NCBI GenBank assembly: GCA_035295665.1
Contig: DATGIQ010000486.1
Location: 1 to 17,662 of the forward strand
DNA length: 17,662 nucleotides
Reading direction: 5' to 3'
DNA from: DATGIQ01 sp035295665
GTDB taxonomy: Bacteria; Planctomycetota; Planctomycetia; Gemmatales; Gemmataceae
Position numbers and translations under genes: made by a program. Below are positions 7,529 through 14,889 of the stretch, one piece after another (position 1 is the first letter of the stretch; each line of letters begins with the position of its first letter). The notes under the pieces are model-generated. The model saw only the letters and a program-made list of their open reading frames with translations. It did not search any database and was not told the origin of the DNA.

Positions 7529-9214
7529 ATGGCGTGGTGGCGGTACAGCGTTGCTCTCATCTTGTTGGCCACGATTGCCGTGCCGGCGGCAATGCCCTTT
7601 GTGGATTTGTTGACGCGGAGCGAAGGGTGGCAAGCGTGGACGGAGGGCGAACGTCTGCTCTCCCTGGCCGGCAATACCGTGCGCCTGGTGGTCGGCACGT
7701 TGACCTTGGTCCTGCCGGTCGGCACCGCTGCTGCCGTCCTCCTGGTTCGCACCGATCTGCCACTCCGCCGGGGCTTGCGCTTTCTCACACTCTTGACGCT
7801 GTTCATTCCGTTACCCCTGTTCACCTCGGCATGGCAGGCAGCTCTTGGAACGGGCGGCTGGTTTCCGGTGGCCGTCTGGAGCACGCCGGCGCCCGGCGAT
7901 CCAGATATCGCTGCCACTGGGATTGCCTGGAAGCCCTGGGCCCAGGGTATCGGGGCTGCGATCTGGGTGCATGCCGTAGCTGGCTTGCCCTGGGTCATCG
8001 TGCTCGTCGGACAAGGCCTTTGCTGGGTCGAGCGGGAGCTGGAGGAAGATGCGTTGACGGTTGTCCCATCCTGGCAGGTCTTGCTCTGGGTCACCCTTCC
8101 TCGCTGCCGGGCGGCCATTTTCGTGGCCGGGCTCTGGGTCGCCCTGATGGCTACTTCCGAAATCACTGTCACCGACATGATGCAGGTTCGGACGTTCGCC
8201 GAAGAAATCTATAACCAGCTGGTCACCGGCAACCAAGCCGCCTTGGCCCACGAGGTGGCCGTTTCACTTCCGCCAGTCCTTATCACCTGGGGACTGATGC
8301 TCTGGGCGACCCGGCGCTGGGAGCGAACGCTGCCGCCGCTGGATGCGCTCTGGACAGAGCCGCGGCTCTTTCAGCTCGGATGGATGCGCTGGCCTTTGGC
8401 AGTCGGGGCGGTCGCTACCGTGGCCCTGCTCATCGGCATTCCCGTGGCCAGCTTGATCTGGAAGTGCGGCTTGTCCGGCAACCCCCAGGCGTGGTCCGTG
8501 GAGGTTGCCGCCAGCCATTTGGCCAACGTTTTTCGTGTTCGGAGTGGGATGGTCTTTCAAAGCTGCCTCTTGGCTGCCTTGTCCGGCGTCGCCACGGCGG
8601 GATTGGGGCTGGTGGTGAGTTGGCTGGCGCTAGGGTCACGCTGGTTCCATGCCCTGGGGCTCGGTCTGATGGCCATGGTCTGGGCGTTTCCCGGCCCCCT
8701 GATCGGCATTGGGTTGAAACAGACCATCGCCCTAATCATGGACTGGATTCCCGCCTACCCGGTAGCTGCCGCTCTGTACTACGGCCCGTCGCCGCTCCCG
8801 GCGCTGTGGGCGCATATGATGCGCTTTTTCCCTTGTGCTGTGGCGGTGCTCTGGCCGGTGGTCCGGCTGTTGCCTCCGGAGTTGCACGATGCCGCGCGCG
8901 TGGACGGCGCCCGCCCCCATCAGGAACTCTGGTATCTCATCCTGCCGCTCACGGCTGCCGTCTGCGTACGGGCCGGATTGGCGGTGGCGATCCTTTCCCT
9001 GGGCGAACTCGGCGCCGGCAAGCTCGTGGCGACGCCCGGCTCCCAGACCTTTGCCCACGAAGTCTTCACGCAAATGCATTACGGCGTGACCAATGACCTG
9101 GCCGCACTCTGTCTGGTCCTGTTGACGATGGTGGGGTTGGGAGCGTGTTTATTTGCAGCAGGGCGTGTGGTGAGGAGTTGGTGGGAAGCAAAGTCCGTGG
9201 TCGGTAGTCCGTAG
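7529..9214 (+). CDS. Fused two-domain ABC transporter permease, FbpB/ThiP-like (iron(III) or thiamine type)
   Basis: This 561-residue membrane protein has many hydrophobic helices, starting with WWRYSVALILLATIAVPAAMPF. It contains two copies of the inner-membrane permease domain, each with a cytoplasmic EAA-type loop that docks the ATPase: ELEEDALTVVPSWQVLLWVTLP near residues 170-190 and ELHDAARVDGARPHQELWYLILPL near 451-474. The spacing of about 280 residues is typical of fused permeases in the iron(III)/thiamine/molybdate-like import group. Substrate cannot be read from the permease. No ATPase or binding-protein gene is in the window. I place the start at ATG 7529; an in-frame TTG at 7499 would put the first codons inside the right arm of the inverted repeat and lacks support. 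No clear Shine-Dalgarno precedes 7529. It converges on the Gfo/Idh/MocA gene. Confidence 0.88.
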   Translation: MAWWRYSVALILLATIAVPAAMPFVDLLTRSEGWQAWTEGERLLSLAGNTVRLVVGTLTLVLPVGTAAAVLLVRTDLPLRRGLRFLTLLTLFIPLPLFTSAWQAALGTGGWFPVAVWSTPAPGDPDIAATGIAWKPWAQGIGAAIWVHAVAGLPWVIVLVGQGLCWVERELEEDALTVVPSWQVLLWVTLPRCRAAIFVAGLWVALMATSEITVTDMMQVRTFAEEIYNQLVTGNQAALAHEVAVSLPPVLITWGLMLWATRRWERTLPPLDALWTEPRLFQLGWMRWPLAVGAVATVALLIGIPVASLIWKCGLSGNPQAWSVEVAASHLANVFRVRSGMVFQSCLLAALSGVATAGLGLVVSWLALGSRWFHALGLGLMAMVWAFPGPLIGIGLKQTIALIMDWIPAYPVAAALYYGPSPLPALWAHMMRFFPCAVAVLWPVVRLLPPELHDAARVDGARPHQELWYLILPLTAAVCVRAGLAVAILSLGELGAGKLVATPGSQTFAHEVFTQMHYGVTNDLAALCLVLLTMVGLGACLFAAGRVVRSWWEAKSVVGSP

Positions 9215-9232
9215 CAGGCTGGCTACGGACTA
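9205..9232. terminator. Bidirectional hairpin containing both convergent stop codons
   Basis: TAGTCCGTAGC (9205-9215) is the exact reverse complement of GCTACGGACTA (9222-9232), loop AGGCTG. The permease stop TAG (9212-9214) is in the left arm and the oxidoreductase stop TAG (9230-9232 on minus) is in the right arm. The two coding regions are only 15 bases apart. No long T-run follows on either strand, so termination strength is uncertain, but position and symmetry fit a shared terminator. Confidence 0.65.
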
Positions 9233-10300
9233 TTCCTCGGTCGCAAACTCTTCCAATGGCAGTTCAACAGCGACACCGTGCTGGGCGCTGCGGGCCACGG
9301 CTTCGGTGAATTCCATGTAGGAAACGCCGGTTGCAAAGTTGGTCAACTCGATTGGCGCTCCCGTACGGATGGCGGCCACGAAATCGGCCTCGACCTGCCA
9401 CGACCGGGCTTTGTCTGCCGGGATGGGTATTTCCTGCAAGGTTTCGGCCTTGCCCGAGCGGCGGGCGCCGTGGATGCGATCGGTCACAAGATCGTAGTGA
9501 AGGATGCCTTCGGTTCCGTAGAGTTCGACACCCATTCCCTGAGTGAACGGCATCACGCCGCTCACTTGATACACTGCTCGGGCCCCATTTTCCAAGACGG
9601 CCAACACCTGGACACTGTCCGGCGTCCCCACGACTCGGTGGACGCCGCTTTCCGGATCGATGCGGCGGGGAATGAACGCATGGACCTGGGCCAAGATGCG
9701 GACCGGGCGCGGGACCCAGCGCAGCAGCGTTTCGTGAACGATGCCCAGGCTCAGCATGTTGTAGCCGGACAGTGCGGCATCCTGACGCCAGGAAAGCGGT
9801 GCGGCCGGATCGGCCAAGGCATCGCTGAGGACGTAAACACGTATTTCACGCAGATCGCCCAGGAACCCCGATGCGATCAGCTCTTTCATGACCACATCGC
9901 CTTTGAGACCGTACGGGCTCGGCACGATTTGGGTAACGAGCTTTGGAGAACGGCGGGCGGCAGCCAGCATGCGGTGTGCCTCCGCGGCATTAAGGCTCAT
10001 GCGGGCCTCGGTCAGAACATGCTTGCCTGTTTCCAAGGCGGCGAGGGTAATGGCACAGTGGAGATAGGGCCAGGTGCCGATCACGATGGCATCGATGTCC
10101 GGATCGGCCACGAGATCCTGCCAGCGCTCAAAGGTGCGGGGGATCGCAAATTCGCGGGCCGCGGCCAATGTCGAGGCCGGACGGCGGTTGCAGACGGCAA
10201 CGATCTCTACATCCGGGAGGGCACGTAACCCTGGGATGTGCCGCAGCCGTGTATTTTTTCCCGCGCCGATCAATCCGATGCGAAGTTTCTGTTGCGCCAT
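9230..10300 (-). CDS. Gfo/Idh/MocA-family oxidoreductase-like protein
   Basis: This 356-residue protein has the NAD(P)-binding Rossmann start RIGLIGAGKNTRLRHIPGL (7-25) and the family features VCNRR (36-40), DPDIDAIVIGTWPYLH (66-81) and ALETGKHVLTEAR (88-100). Family enzymes oxidise or reduce sugars and inositols. The usual E-K-P motif, whose Lys is catalytic, reads E98-A99-R100 here, and the usual D-x-G-x-H reads S184-L-G-I-V with His189 one residue later. I therefore doubt classical dehydrogenase activity; a subgroup role with bound cofactor or a structural role is possible. There is no signal peptide. The ATG at 10300 lacks a strong Shine-Dalgarno. It lies 175 bases downstream of, and on the same strand as, the second PQQ-like gene. 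Confidence 0.9.
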   Translation of the reverse strand: MAQQKLRIGLIGAGKNTRLRHIPGLRALPDVEIVAVCNRRPASTLAAAREFAIPRTFERWQDLVADPDIDAIVIGTWPYLHCAITLAALETGKHVLTEARMSLNAAEAHRMLAAARRSPKLVTQIVPSPYGLKGDVVMKELIASGFLGDLREIRVYVLSDALADPAAPLSWRQDAALSGYNMLSLGIVHETLLRWVPRPVRILAQVHAFIPRRIDPESGVHRVVGTPDSVQVLAVLENGARAVYQVSGVMPFTQGMGVELYGTEGILHYDLVTDRIHGARRSGKAETLQEIPIPADKARSWQVEADFVAAIRTGAPIELTNFATGVSYMEFTEAVARSAQHGVAVELPLEEFATEE

Positions 10301-10315
10301 GGCTGCCCCGGCGAG

Positions 10316-10356
10316 AAAAGAAGCAAGAGGTTCAATCCACCGCCTCTGTTTCTTTT
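10316..10356 (-). terminator. A/T-flanked imperfect hairpin between PQQ-like gene and Gfo gene
   Basis: Read on the minus strand, AAAAGAA and CAGAGG pair imperfectly with CCTCT and TTCTTTT (plus-strand arms 10316-10330 and 10343-10356), leaving a small internal loop. The stem ends in a T-rich run, as in a Rho-independent terminator for the upstream PQQ-like gene. It could also lie in the Gfo leader. Low certainty because the GC part of the stem is only five pairs. Confidence 0.35.
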
Positions 10357-10475
10357 ACGAGCCGGCGAGCCGGGCGCCAACTCTGGGAGTGCACTTCCTC
10401 GTACCTCCCGTGTTGCGCTGGACCGATTCTTCGCCTGTCGCAATCCCAAGAGCCGATCCGATTCGAGTCCAGAAC

Positions 10476-11807
10476 TTATTGCCGGATGCAGTACAACCGA
10501 TCTACTCCGCGTAAATACAGTGCATCGTGGGACAGTGCAGGCGTGGCCCAACACATATCGTTGATCTCGTTTTTGCCCAGCAGCTCGAACTTGGAGCCGG
10601 CTCGGACCACGAAGGTTCGACCGTCCTCGTCGAGGCAGTAGAGCTTGCCGTCGTGAGCCCACGGCGACGACGTGAAGGACTTCGCTCCTTTGAGTCGCTC
10701 CTTGTAGATCTCCGAGCCGGTCCGGGCGTCCAGGCACATCAGGATGCAAGTGTTTTGCATCAAGATATACAGATGGTCTTGGTAAAGCAGGGGCGAAGCC
10801 ATCGGGGGGCAAGCTTTGACATTCGACCACGCGATACTGGCGTTGGACGTTTCGCCGGGCTTGAGGGAAATGTCGCCGGACGCGCCGGCCTTGACGGCCC
10901 ACAAGGGTGAGCGGCCGGGGTTGCTGCCCGCGGCCACATACAGCATGCTTTCGCTGGCGACGGGAGTGGCATTGACATAGGACATGTGACTGTTGGCCCC
11001 CCGCTTCAGCTCCCAAAGGAGTTTGCCGTCGGCCGGATCGTAGGAGCGAATCGCATTACCGCCTGCGGTTACCAGCTCGACGCGGACCTGATTGCGCCAG
11101 ACGAAGGGCGTGGTCCAGCTCGATTTTTCGTCGCGCATGACGCGCCACAGATCCTTGCCCGTTTTCTTGTCGAGGGCGACCAGGAACGGCTTCTCCTCAT
11201 TATCGCAGAGGATGAAAAGGCGGTCGCCATCCAATGCCGGCGAGCTGCCGGTACCCCAGCTCATCAACATCTTGTACGCGCCAAGATCGCGTTGCCAAAC
11301 TTTGTTGCCGTCCAGGTCGTAACAGTACACGCCGTGCATGCCGAAGTAGGCATAGACACACACGCCGTCGCTCACCGGCGTTTCCGAGGCGTACGTGTTT
11401 CCAAAGGTCGCGGCAATGGTGGGTTTGCGCTCCAGTGCGACGTGTGACCAGAGGGGCTTGCCGGTATTTCGGTCCAGGCAGTGGATCTCCCAGGAGTAAA
11501 CTTCGTCCGGCGGCTTGGTGCTACCGATCATGCTAAGCGAGAATGGCTGGGGCCGCTTCTGCTTCTCGGAAACGGCAGTCGTTACGATGATCTTGTCGCC
11601 GACGACGATAGGCGACGACCAGCCGTAGCCGGGAATCTTTTGGGTCCAGGCGAGGTTCTGGGTGGCGCTCCATTGGCTCGGTGCTTGGGATGGGGGGCTC
11701 ACGCCGGAGTTATTCGGGCCGCGGAACTGCGGCCAGTCGCCTCGTGCCACGGATCCCTGGAAGCAAGTCGCGCCGATCCAAAGGCTCATGAGTCGCATCC
11801 AAGCCAT
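10476..11807 (-). CDS. Exported PQQ-like beta-propeller protein (WPQFRGPNNSG type)
   Basis: This is a 443-residue protein. I choose ATG 11807 because GGAGG (11815-11819) lies seven bases upstream and a hydrophobic leader follows (MAWMRLMSLWIGATCFQGSVARG). A longer in-frame start at 11867 would bury this signal. Residues 25-37, WPQFRGPNNSGVS, are a hallmark of a large planctomycete family of secreted PQQ-like propellers. Blade motifs recur: LDRNTGKPLW, YDLDGNKVWQRD, ALDKKTGKDLWRV, YDPADGKLLWELK and LDARTGSEIY. It presumably works in the periplasm; its ligand and activity are unknown, and true quinoprotein dehydrogenase activity is not supported by anything I can see. It is distinct from the shorter-motif propeller at 5971-7455. 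Confidence 0.88.
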   Translation of the reverse strand: MAWMRLMSLWIGATCFQGSVARGDWPQFRGPNNSGVSPPSQAPSQWSATQNLAWTQKIPGYGWSSPIVVGDKIIVTTAVSEKQKRPQPFSLSMIGSTKPPDEVYSWEIHCLDRNTGKPLWSHVALERKPTIAATFGNTYASETPVSDGVCVYAYFGMHGVYCYDLDGNKVWQRDLGAYKMLMSWGTGSSPALDGDRLFILCDNEEKPFLVALDKKTGKDLWRVMRDEKSSWTTPFVWRNQVRVELVTAGGNAIRSYDPADGKLLWELKRGANSHMSYVNATPVASESMLYVAAGSNPGRSPLWAVKAGASGDISLKPGETSNASIAWSNVKACPPMASPLLYQDHLYILMQNTCILMCLDARTGSEIYKERLKGAKSFTSSPWAHDGKLYCLDEDGRTFVVRAGSKFELLGKNEINDMCWATPALSHDALYLRGVDRLYCIRQ

Positions 11808-12301
11808 CGCTGCGCCTCCACTTTTGCACGTTGGTACTGGCTCGCTGGCGAGTATTACCCTGGGCAATTGGATCAGGTTTCATGCCAGGGCATCTCAAGA
11901 GTCGAGTCTCTCCGCTGGCGGCGCGGGCTCGAAAGCACAGAGCTTGGATACAAGCACCGCATAGTGACCCAATGGTACGAGCTAGAACGTGCAAAAAAAA
12001 GCTATTCATCAATGCTGCCACATTGTCCAGGCTTTTCCCTGCCTAACCCTGCCCGCAGCGTTACTCGTTGCTTGTAAGAAATAACCGCTCCTTTTTTCTT
12101 ACAGAGTGCTGCGGGTGGGAGCGCAGCAAAGCGTGAGACCACAGGTCCGAACTGGCCCACTATGCCAGCGCTGTCGTCGGTCAGAAGCCCGCAGACAGTC
12201 TGCGAATCAGGGTCCACCGCTGCTCAATCGCGTTTTGACTGCAAAAACGTTCCCCGGCAAGGAACGAAACGGCGACAGAGCTGAAAACCCGAGCAAGAGA
12301 G
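11808..12301. other. Gene-free stretch between the TA operon and the PQQ-like gene
   Basis: The short frames here (for example plus 12106-12318) resemble no family I know. The region contains a 9-bp hairpin TGTAAGAAA (12073-12081) with TTTCTTACA (12095-12103), and the perfect 15-base palindrome CGCAGACAGTCTGCG (12190-12204), whose one-base centre suits a dimeric DNA-binding protein rather than an RNA hairpin. It also holds the TA-operon terminator (12243-12266) and, at its other end, the promoter region of the PQQ-like gene, where I found no convincing -10/-35 pair. Confidence 0.55.
12243..12266 (-). terminator. Rho-independent terminator of the toxin-antitoxin operon
   Basis: On the minus strand CGTTCC, a seven-base loop TTGCCGG and GGAACG form a 6-bp stem followed directly by TTTTT (plus-strand AAAAA at 12243-12247). 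It begins 35 bases after the toxin stop, the expected place for the operon terminator. A competing pairing CGTTTT (12231-12236) with AAAACG (12244-12249) overlaps the T-tract. Confidence 0.6.
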
Positions 12302-12871
12302 TCAGATTAGGTCGATGAACTGGCGAAGTCGGGCCACGGTTTGAGGTAGGCCATGGCTTTCAAAGGTGGCGAGGAGTTCGTCAGCAGATTTTGGCGGACT
12401 GTGCAAGTTTTCACGTTGCCGCTTGACTGCTGCACAGACAGTCCCCGGTGCCAAGTCCAGAAGGTGGATGATAAAATCGTCGGGATGCTGCGCCTCAATG
12501 CCGTAGTGGGCAAGAGTGTCAGGAGGGAAATCGGTAAGGTTGAAGGTTACGATTACGTCGGCCCGACCCCGGATGGCAGCGGCCAGGACATGCCGGTCGC
12601 CAGGATCGGGAAGAGTGATGGAAGGAATCAGGTCTTCATAGTTCGTGACCAGGCAATCGCGGACATGGATGTTCATCAAGGCGCGAGTGCGCTCGAGTTG
12701 TTCACGGGTCAGGTCCGGCCGATCCTGCAGGATGTTCCTGATCCATTCATCATGGATCGCGTCCGTCCATTTGGCGCGAAAAAGGTCAGTCAAGGCTAGG
12801 TGCATTAGGAAATCGCGCAGCGGGGCCGGGTACAGGACACATGCGTCGTAAATCGCGGTGAACTTCGCCAC
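12302..12871 (-). CDS. PIN-domain toxin of a type II toxin-antitoxin pair
   Basis: This 189-residue protein has the PIN ribonuclease fold, close to the PIN_3 group. The acidic metal-binding residues are all in place: D9 (IYDACVLYP), E42 (IHDEWIRN), D92 (LPDPGDRHVLAAAI) and D114 (VTFNLTDFP). By family knowledge such toxins cut RNA with Mg2+ when free of antitoxin. The start is GTG at 12871, only two bases after the antitoxin stop TGA (12874-12876), so translation is probably coupled; no strong Shine-Dalgarno of its own is seen. The C-terminal extension (residues about 140-189) goes beyond a minimal VapC of about 130 residues and matches the longer PIN_3 type. The RNA target cannot be read from the sequence. 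Confidence 0.88.
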   Translation of the reverse strand: MAKFTAIYDACVLYPAPLRDFLMHLALTDLFRAKWTDAIHDEWIRNILQDRPDLTREQLERTRALMNIHVRDCLVTNYEDLIPSITLPDPGDRHVLAAAIRGRADVIVTFNLTDFPPDTLAHYGIEAQHPDDFIIHLLDLAPGTVCAAVKRQRENLHSPPKSADELLATFESHGLPQTVARLRQFIDLI

Positions 12872-12873
12872 GG

Positions 12874-13341
12874 TCAGTAGCCCATATTGAGTTCCTGGGC
12901 TTGCGCTGTCAGCTCTTCGAGTGCCTTGAGTCGGTCGGCATCGTTCTTGTGCTTGTACGCCATCGCGTCGCGGAACAGGACACGCCGGTGGGTTCCGACC
13001 TTGCGATAGGGAATCTGGCCGGATTCCAGCAGGCCGACAAGGAACGGCCGAGATACGTTGAGTAAGTCAGCCGCCTGTTGTGTGGTCAGTTCGGCGTGGA
13101 TGGGGATCAGGGTCACGGCGTTGCCCTGGGCCATCTCCGTCAGGATATGCTGCAAGAGGCGCAACGCTGACGCAGGCAGAGCAACCGTCTCGGGCTCGTG
13201 GGCATCAAGAACCTGAATGCGGACGCTGGCTCGCTTGCCCAGCTTGTGGGCAGCCAGCTTGCGGCTGGACTCACGAGCCAGCTGGGTGTCGCCCTCCGTC
13301 GGGGCAACGGTCTCAAAACTCTCGGCAAGTGTTGTGTTCAT
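12874..13341 (-). CDS. Excisionase-type helix-turn-helix antitoxin
   Basis: This 155-residue partner of the PIN toxin carries a MerR/excisionase-like winged HTH at residues 85-130: LTTQQAADLLNVSRPFL, then GQIPYRKVGTHRRVLF and DAMAYK. The N-terminal half (LPASALRLLQHILTEMAQG) is the part seen in TA antitoxins of this architecture and probably contributes to dimerisation. The acidic-helical C-terminus (ALEELTAQAQELNMGY) is a plausible toxin-binding tail; that is inference. ATG 13341 has a strong Shine-Dalgarno, AAGGAGGA (13351-13358), nine bases away. It is first in the operon, and the direct repeats overlapping its promoter suggest self-repression. Confidence 0.88.
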   Translation of the reverse strand: MNTTLAESFETVAPTEGDTQLARESSRKLAAHKLGKRASVRIQVLDAHEPETVALPASALRLLQHILTEMAQGNAVTLIPIHAELTTQQAADLLNVSRPFLVGLLESGQIPYRKVGTHRRVLFRDAMAYKHKNDADRLKALEELTAQAQELNMGY

Positions 13342-13374
13342 GGTGCTTCTTCCTCCTTTGCAGGGAACAGATAC

Positions 13375-13403
13375 ATTCTAGCACATTATCGAAACAAACG
13401 CAA
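13375..13403 (-). promoter_or_regulatory. Sigma-70-type promoter of the toxin-antitoxin operon
   Basis: On the minus strand TTGCGT (13398-13403) and TAGAAT (13375-13380) are separated by exactly 17 bases, and TGC precedes TAGAAT, giving an extended -10. The predicted start near 13368 leaves a leader of about 27 bases with the GGAGG ribosome site. Confidence 0.7.
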
Positions 13404-13418
13404 TAATCGAAATAAGCG
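13385..13418 (-). promoter_or_regulatory. Two direct repeats overlapping the TA promoter, candidate operator
   Basis: Plus-strand ATTATCGAAACAAACG (13385-13400) and ATAATCGAAATAAGCG (13403-13418) match at 13 of 16 positions and are 18 bases apart. The first covers the spacer and part of the -35 box and the second lies just upstream. This is where an autoregulating antitoxin would bind. Direct rather than inverted sites fit a protein with tandem binding, but binding is not shown. Confidence 0.55.
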
Positions 13419-13614
13419 AAAGTCGGTGCAAATTCGCTGTCTAGGCCCAGAACAAGCTTGTCCGCCGATTCAACCGGAAAAATACAGGAAAATGTGACAA
13501 TTGGCGTTTACACGAAATAGCGCGAAATTTCATTGTTTAAGTAGGTGGCAGTTGCTCGGGAAAATAGGGTCGAACGAGCACCACGCCCTCGAATCGCGCT
13601 TGTTTTGGGACTAG

Positions 13615-13965
13615 ACCGCACGGGTCCGTTATACCGAGGCGGGCTTCCTGGTCATCGACACCAACGTGCCCGAGCGTGCGATGAAGCGGATTGCCATCGG
13701 TCGTAAAAACTGGTTGACGGCCGGGTCGCCTCGCGGTGGCCAGACGGCGGCGGTACTCTTTAGCTTCACGTCCACCTGCCAGCGCCTGAGCACGGTGCCG
13801 TGGGCGTATCTGCAAGATGCGCGGACACGCTTGCCGATCACGCCGGTCGGGCAGCTCAGTGAACTCCTGCCTGACCGCTGGTAAGCCGTGCGTCAAGCCC
13901 AGATGGCGACCCCGGCAGAGCCCGCCACCGAGGTCGCGATCCCTTCCGCCGAGTCGGCCTCTTAA
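13615..13965 (+). pseudogene. IS66-family transposase, C-terminal remnant
   Basis: From 13615 the plus frame encodes RYTEAGFLVIDTNVPERAM, then KRIAIGRKNWLTAGSPRGG, SFTSTCQRLSTVPWAYLQD and PITPVGQLSELLPDRW. This is the characteristic end of IS66 transposases (DDE glutamate region I-D-N-N/T-x-x-E-R-x-x-R, R-K-N-W, the P-x-x-Y-L-x-D helix and the L-L-P-x-x-W end). In-frame TAG (13612-13614) precedes it and the rest of the transposase (N-terminal and DDE core, about 400 residues) is missing. TAA at 13882-13884 is followed by 26 further open codons to TAA at 13963. I found no terminal inverted repeats or accessory IS66 genes nearby, so this is a dead fragment. Confidence 0.85.
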
Positions 13966-14118
13966 CCTCGGCAATCTCACCTGTGCCGTTGGTTCTCTCT
14001 GCCGCTGGCTGCCGCCCGCTCCGGCAGCACTTCCATGCAGGCCGACCTACTGAGCTTGCCCGCCTTAGGTTGTGCGTGGTACTTTTTCCCTTCGCCCAGC
14101 GACCCCGGAGGGACCCAC

Positions 14119-14889
14119 ATGACGCCGGCACAACAGCGACTCCTGGACGGCTTCGATGGGCACGATGTGGAAGAGGTAAGGGCCGCGCTCCGCGACGGGG
14201 CCGATGCACGCTCCCCGGTCCGAGGGAAGCTCCCGATCGAGTGGCTGACCGAACAACACACGCGGTCCGACCGGCTTCCGGCCTGCCTGCGGCTGCTACT
14301 CGAAGCCGGGGCGGTGCCGCCCGACCCGGTAATTGTCCCCGTTCTCCTCGATGACGCCGACGCGGTCCGTGCTGCCGTCCGCAGCGATCCATTGCTGCTG
14401 AACCACCGGACCACGATGGTCTCATCCTTCACTCCCCTTGTTGGGGCGTCCTTGCTTCACGTAGCCGCCGAGTACGGGAACCTGAACGCCGCCCGCGCCC
14501 TCGTCGAGCTGGGCGCGGACGTGAACGCCACTGCTGCCGTAGACGAGCACGGCCTGAATGGCCACACGCCGCTGTTCCACACGGTCAACTCGAACGCCAA
14601 CCGGGCCGAGCCGATCATGCGCCTGCTCCTCGCGGCCGGGGCGAACGCAGGGGTACGGCTCGCGGGGATCACGTGGGGCAAAGGCTTCGAGTGGGAGACG
14701 ACGTTCTTTGACGTGACGCCGGTCTCCTACGCCCAGCTAGGGCTGATGCCGCAGGTCCACCGCCGGGATCGAGATATCTACGCCAACATCCGGCTGCTGC
14801 TCGAAGCCGCCGGGCGGCCCGTCCCTCCACTGGCGAACGTGCCGAATCGTTATTTGCAACCCAAGGGTGGGTCGAAGGAGACATCATGA
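14119..14889 (+). CDS. Ankyrin-repeat protein
   Basis: This 256-residue cytoplasmic protein has no signal peptide or membrane segment. The best ankyrin repeat is residues 108-138 (VGASLLHVAAEYGNLNAARALVELGADVN); another is 148-178 (NGHTPLFHTVNSNANRAEPIMRLLLAAGAN), a third is near 196-240 with a long insertion, and an N-terminal degenerate pair covers 5-70. Ankyrin proteins bind other proteins; the partner is unknown. The start is ATG 14119 with GGAGGG (14107-14112) six bases upstream; the frame is open upstream to 14035 but without a ribosome site. Its end overlaps the VOC gene by four bases (ATGA), so the two are probably co-translated. By eye the gene is more GC-rich than the TA region beside it, suggesting separate origin. 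Confidence 0.85.
   Translation: MTPAQQRLLDGFDGHDVEEVRAALRDGADARSPVRGKLPIEWLTEQHTRSDRLPACLRLLLEAGAVPPDPVIVPVLLDDADAVRAAVRSDPLLLNHRTTMVSSFTPLVGASLLHVAAEYGNLNAARALVELGADVNATAAVDEHGLNGHTPLFHTVNSNANRAEPIMRLLLAAGANAGVRLAGITWGKGFEWETTFFDVTPVSYAQLGLMPQVHRRDRDIYANIRLLLEAAGRPVPPLANVPNRYLQPKGGSKETS

Noticed and set aside
5443..8178. Minus-strand frames of 171, 306 and 331 residues opposite tadA, the beta-propeller gene and the permease
   Set aside because: These are GC-driven shadows; the plus-strand products have clear family motifs and the antisense products are Arg/Pro-rich with none.
11808..11867. Upstream start for the second PQQ-like protein
   Set aside because: It would add 20 residues in front of a good signal peptide and ignores the well-placed GGAGG before ATG 11807.
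12106..12318. 70-residue plus-strand open frame between the TA operon and the PQQ-like gene
   Set aside because: There is no ribosome site or recognisable family, and it runs across the TA terminator and into the toxin gene.
14035..14118. Upstream start for the ankyrin protein
   Set aside because: The added 28 residues show no repeat pattern, and the GGAGGG at 14107-14112 fits ATG 14119.
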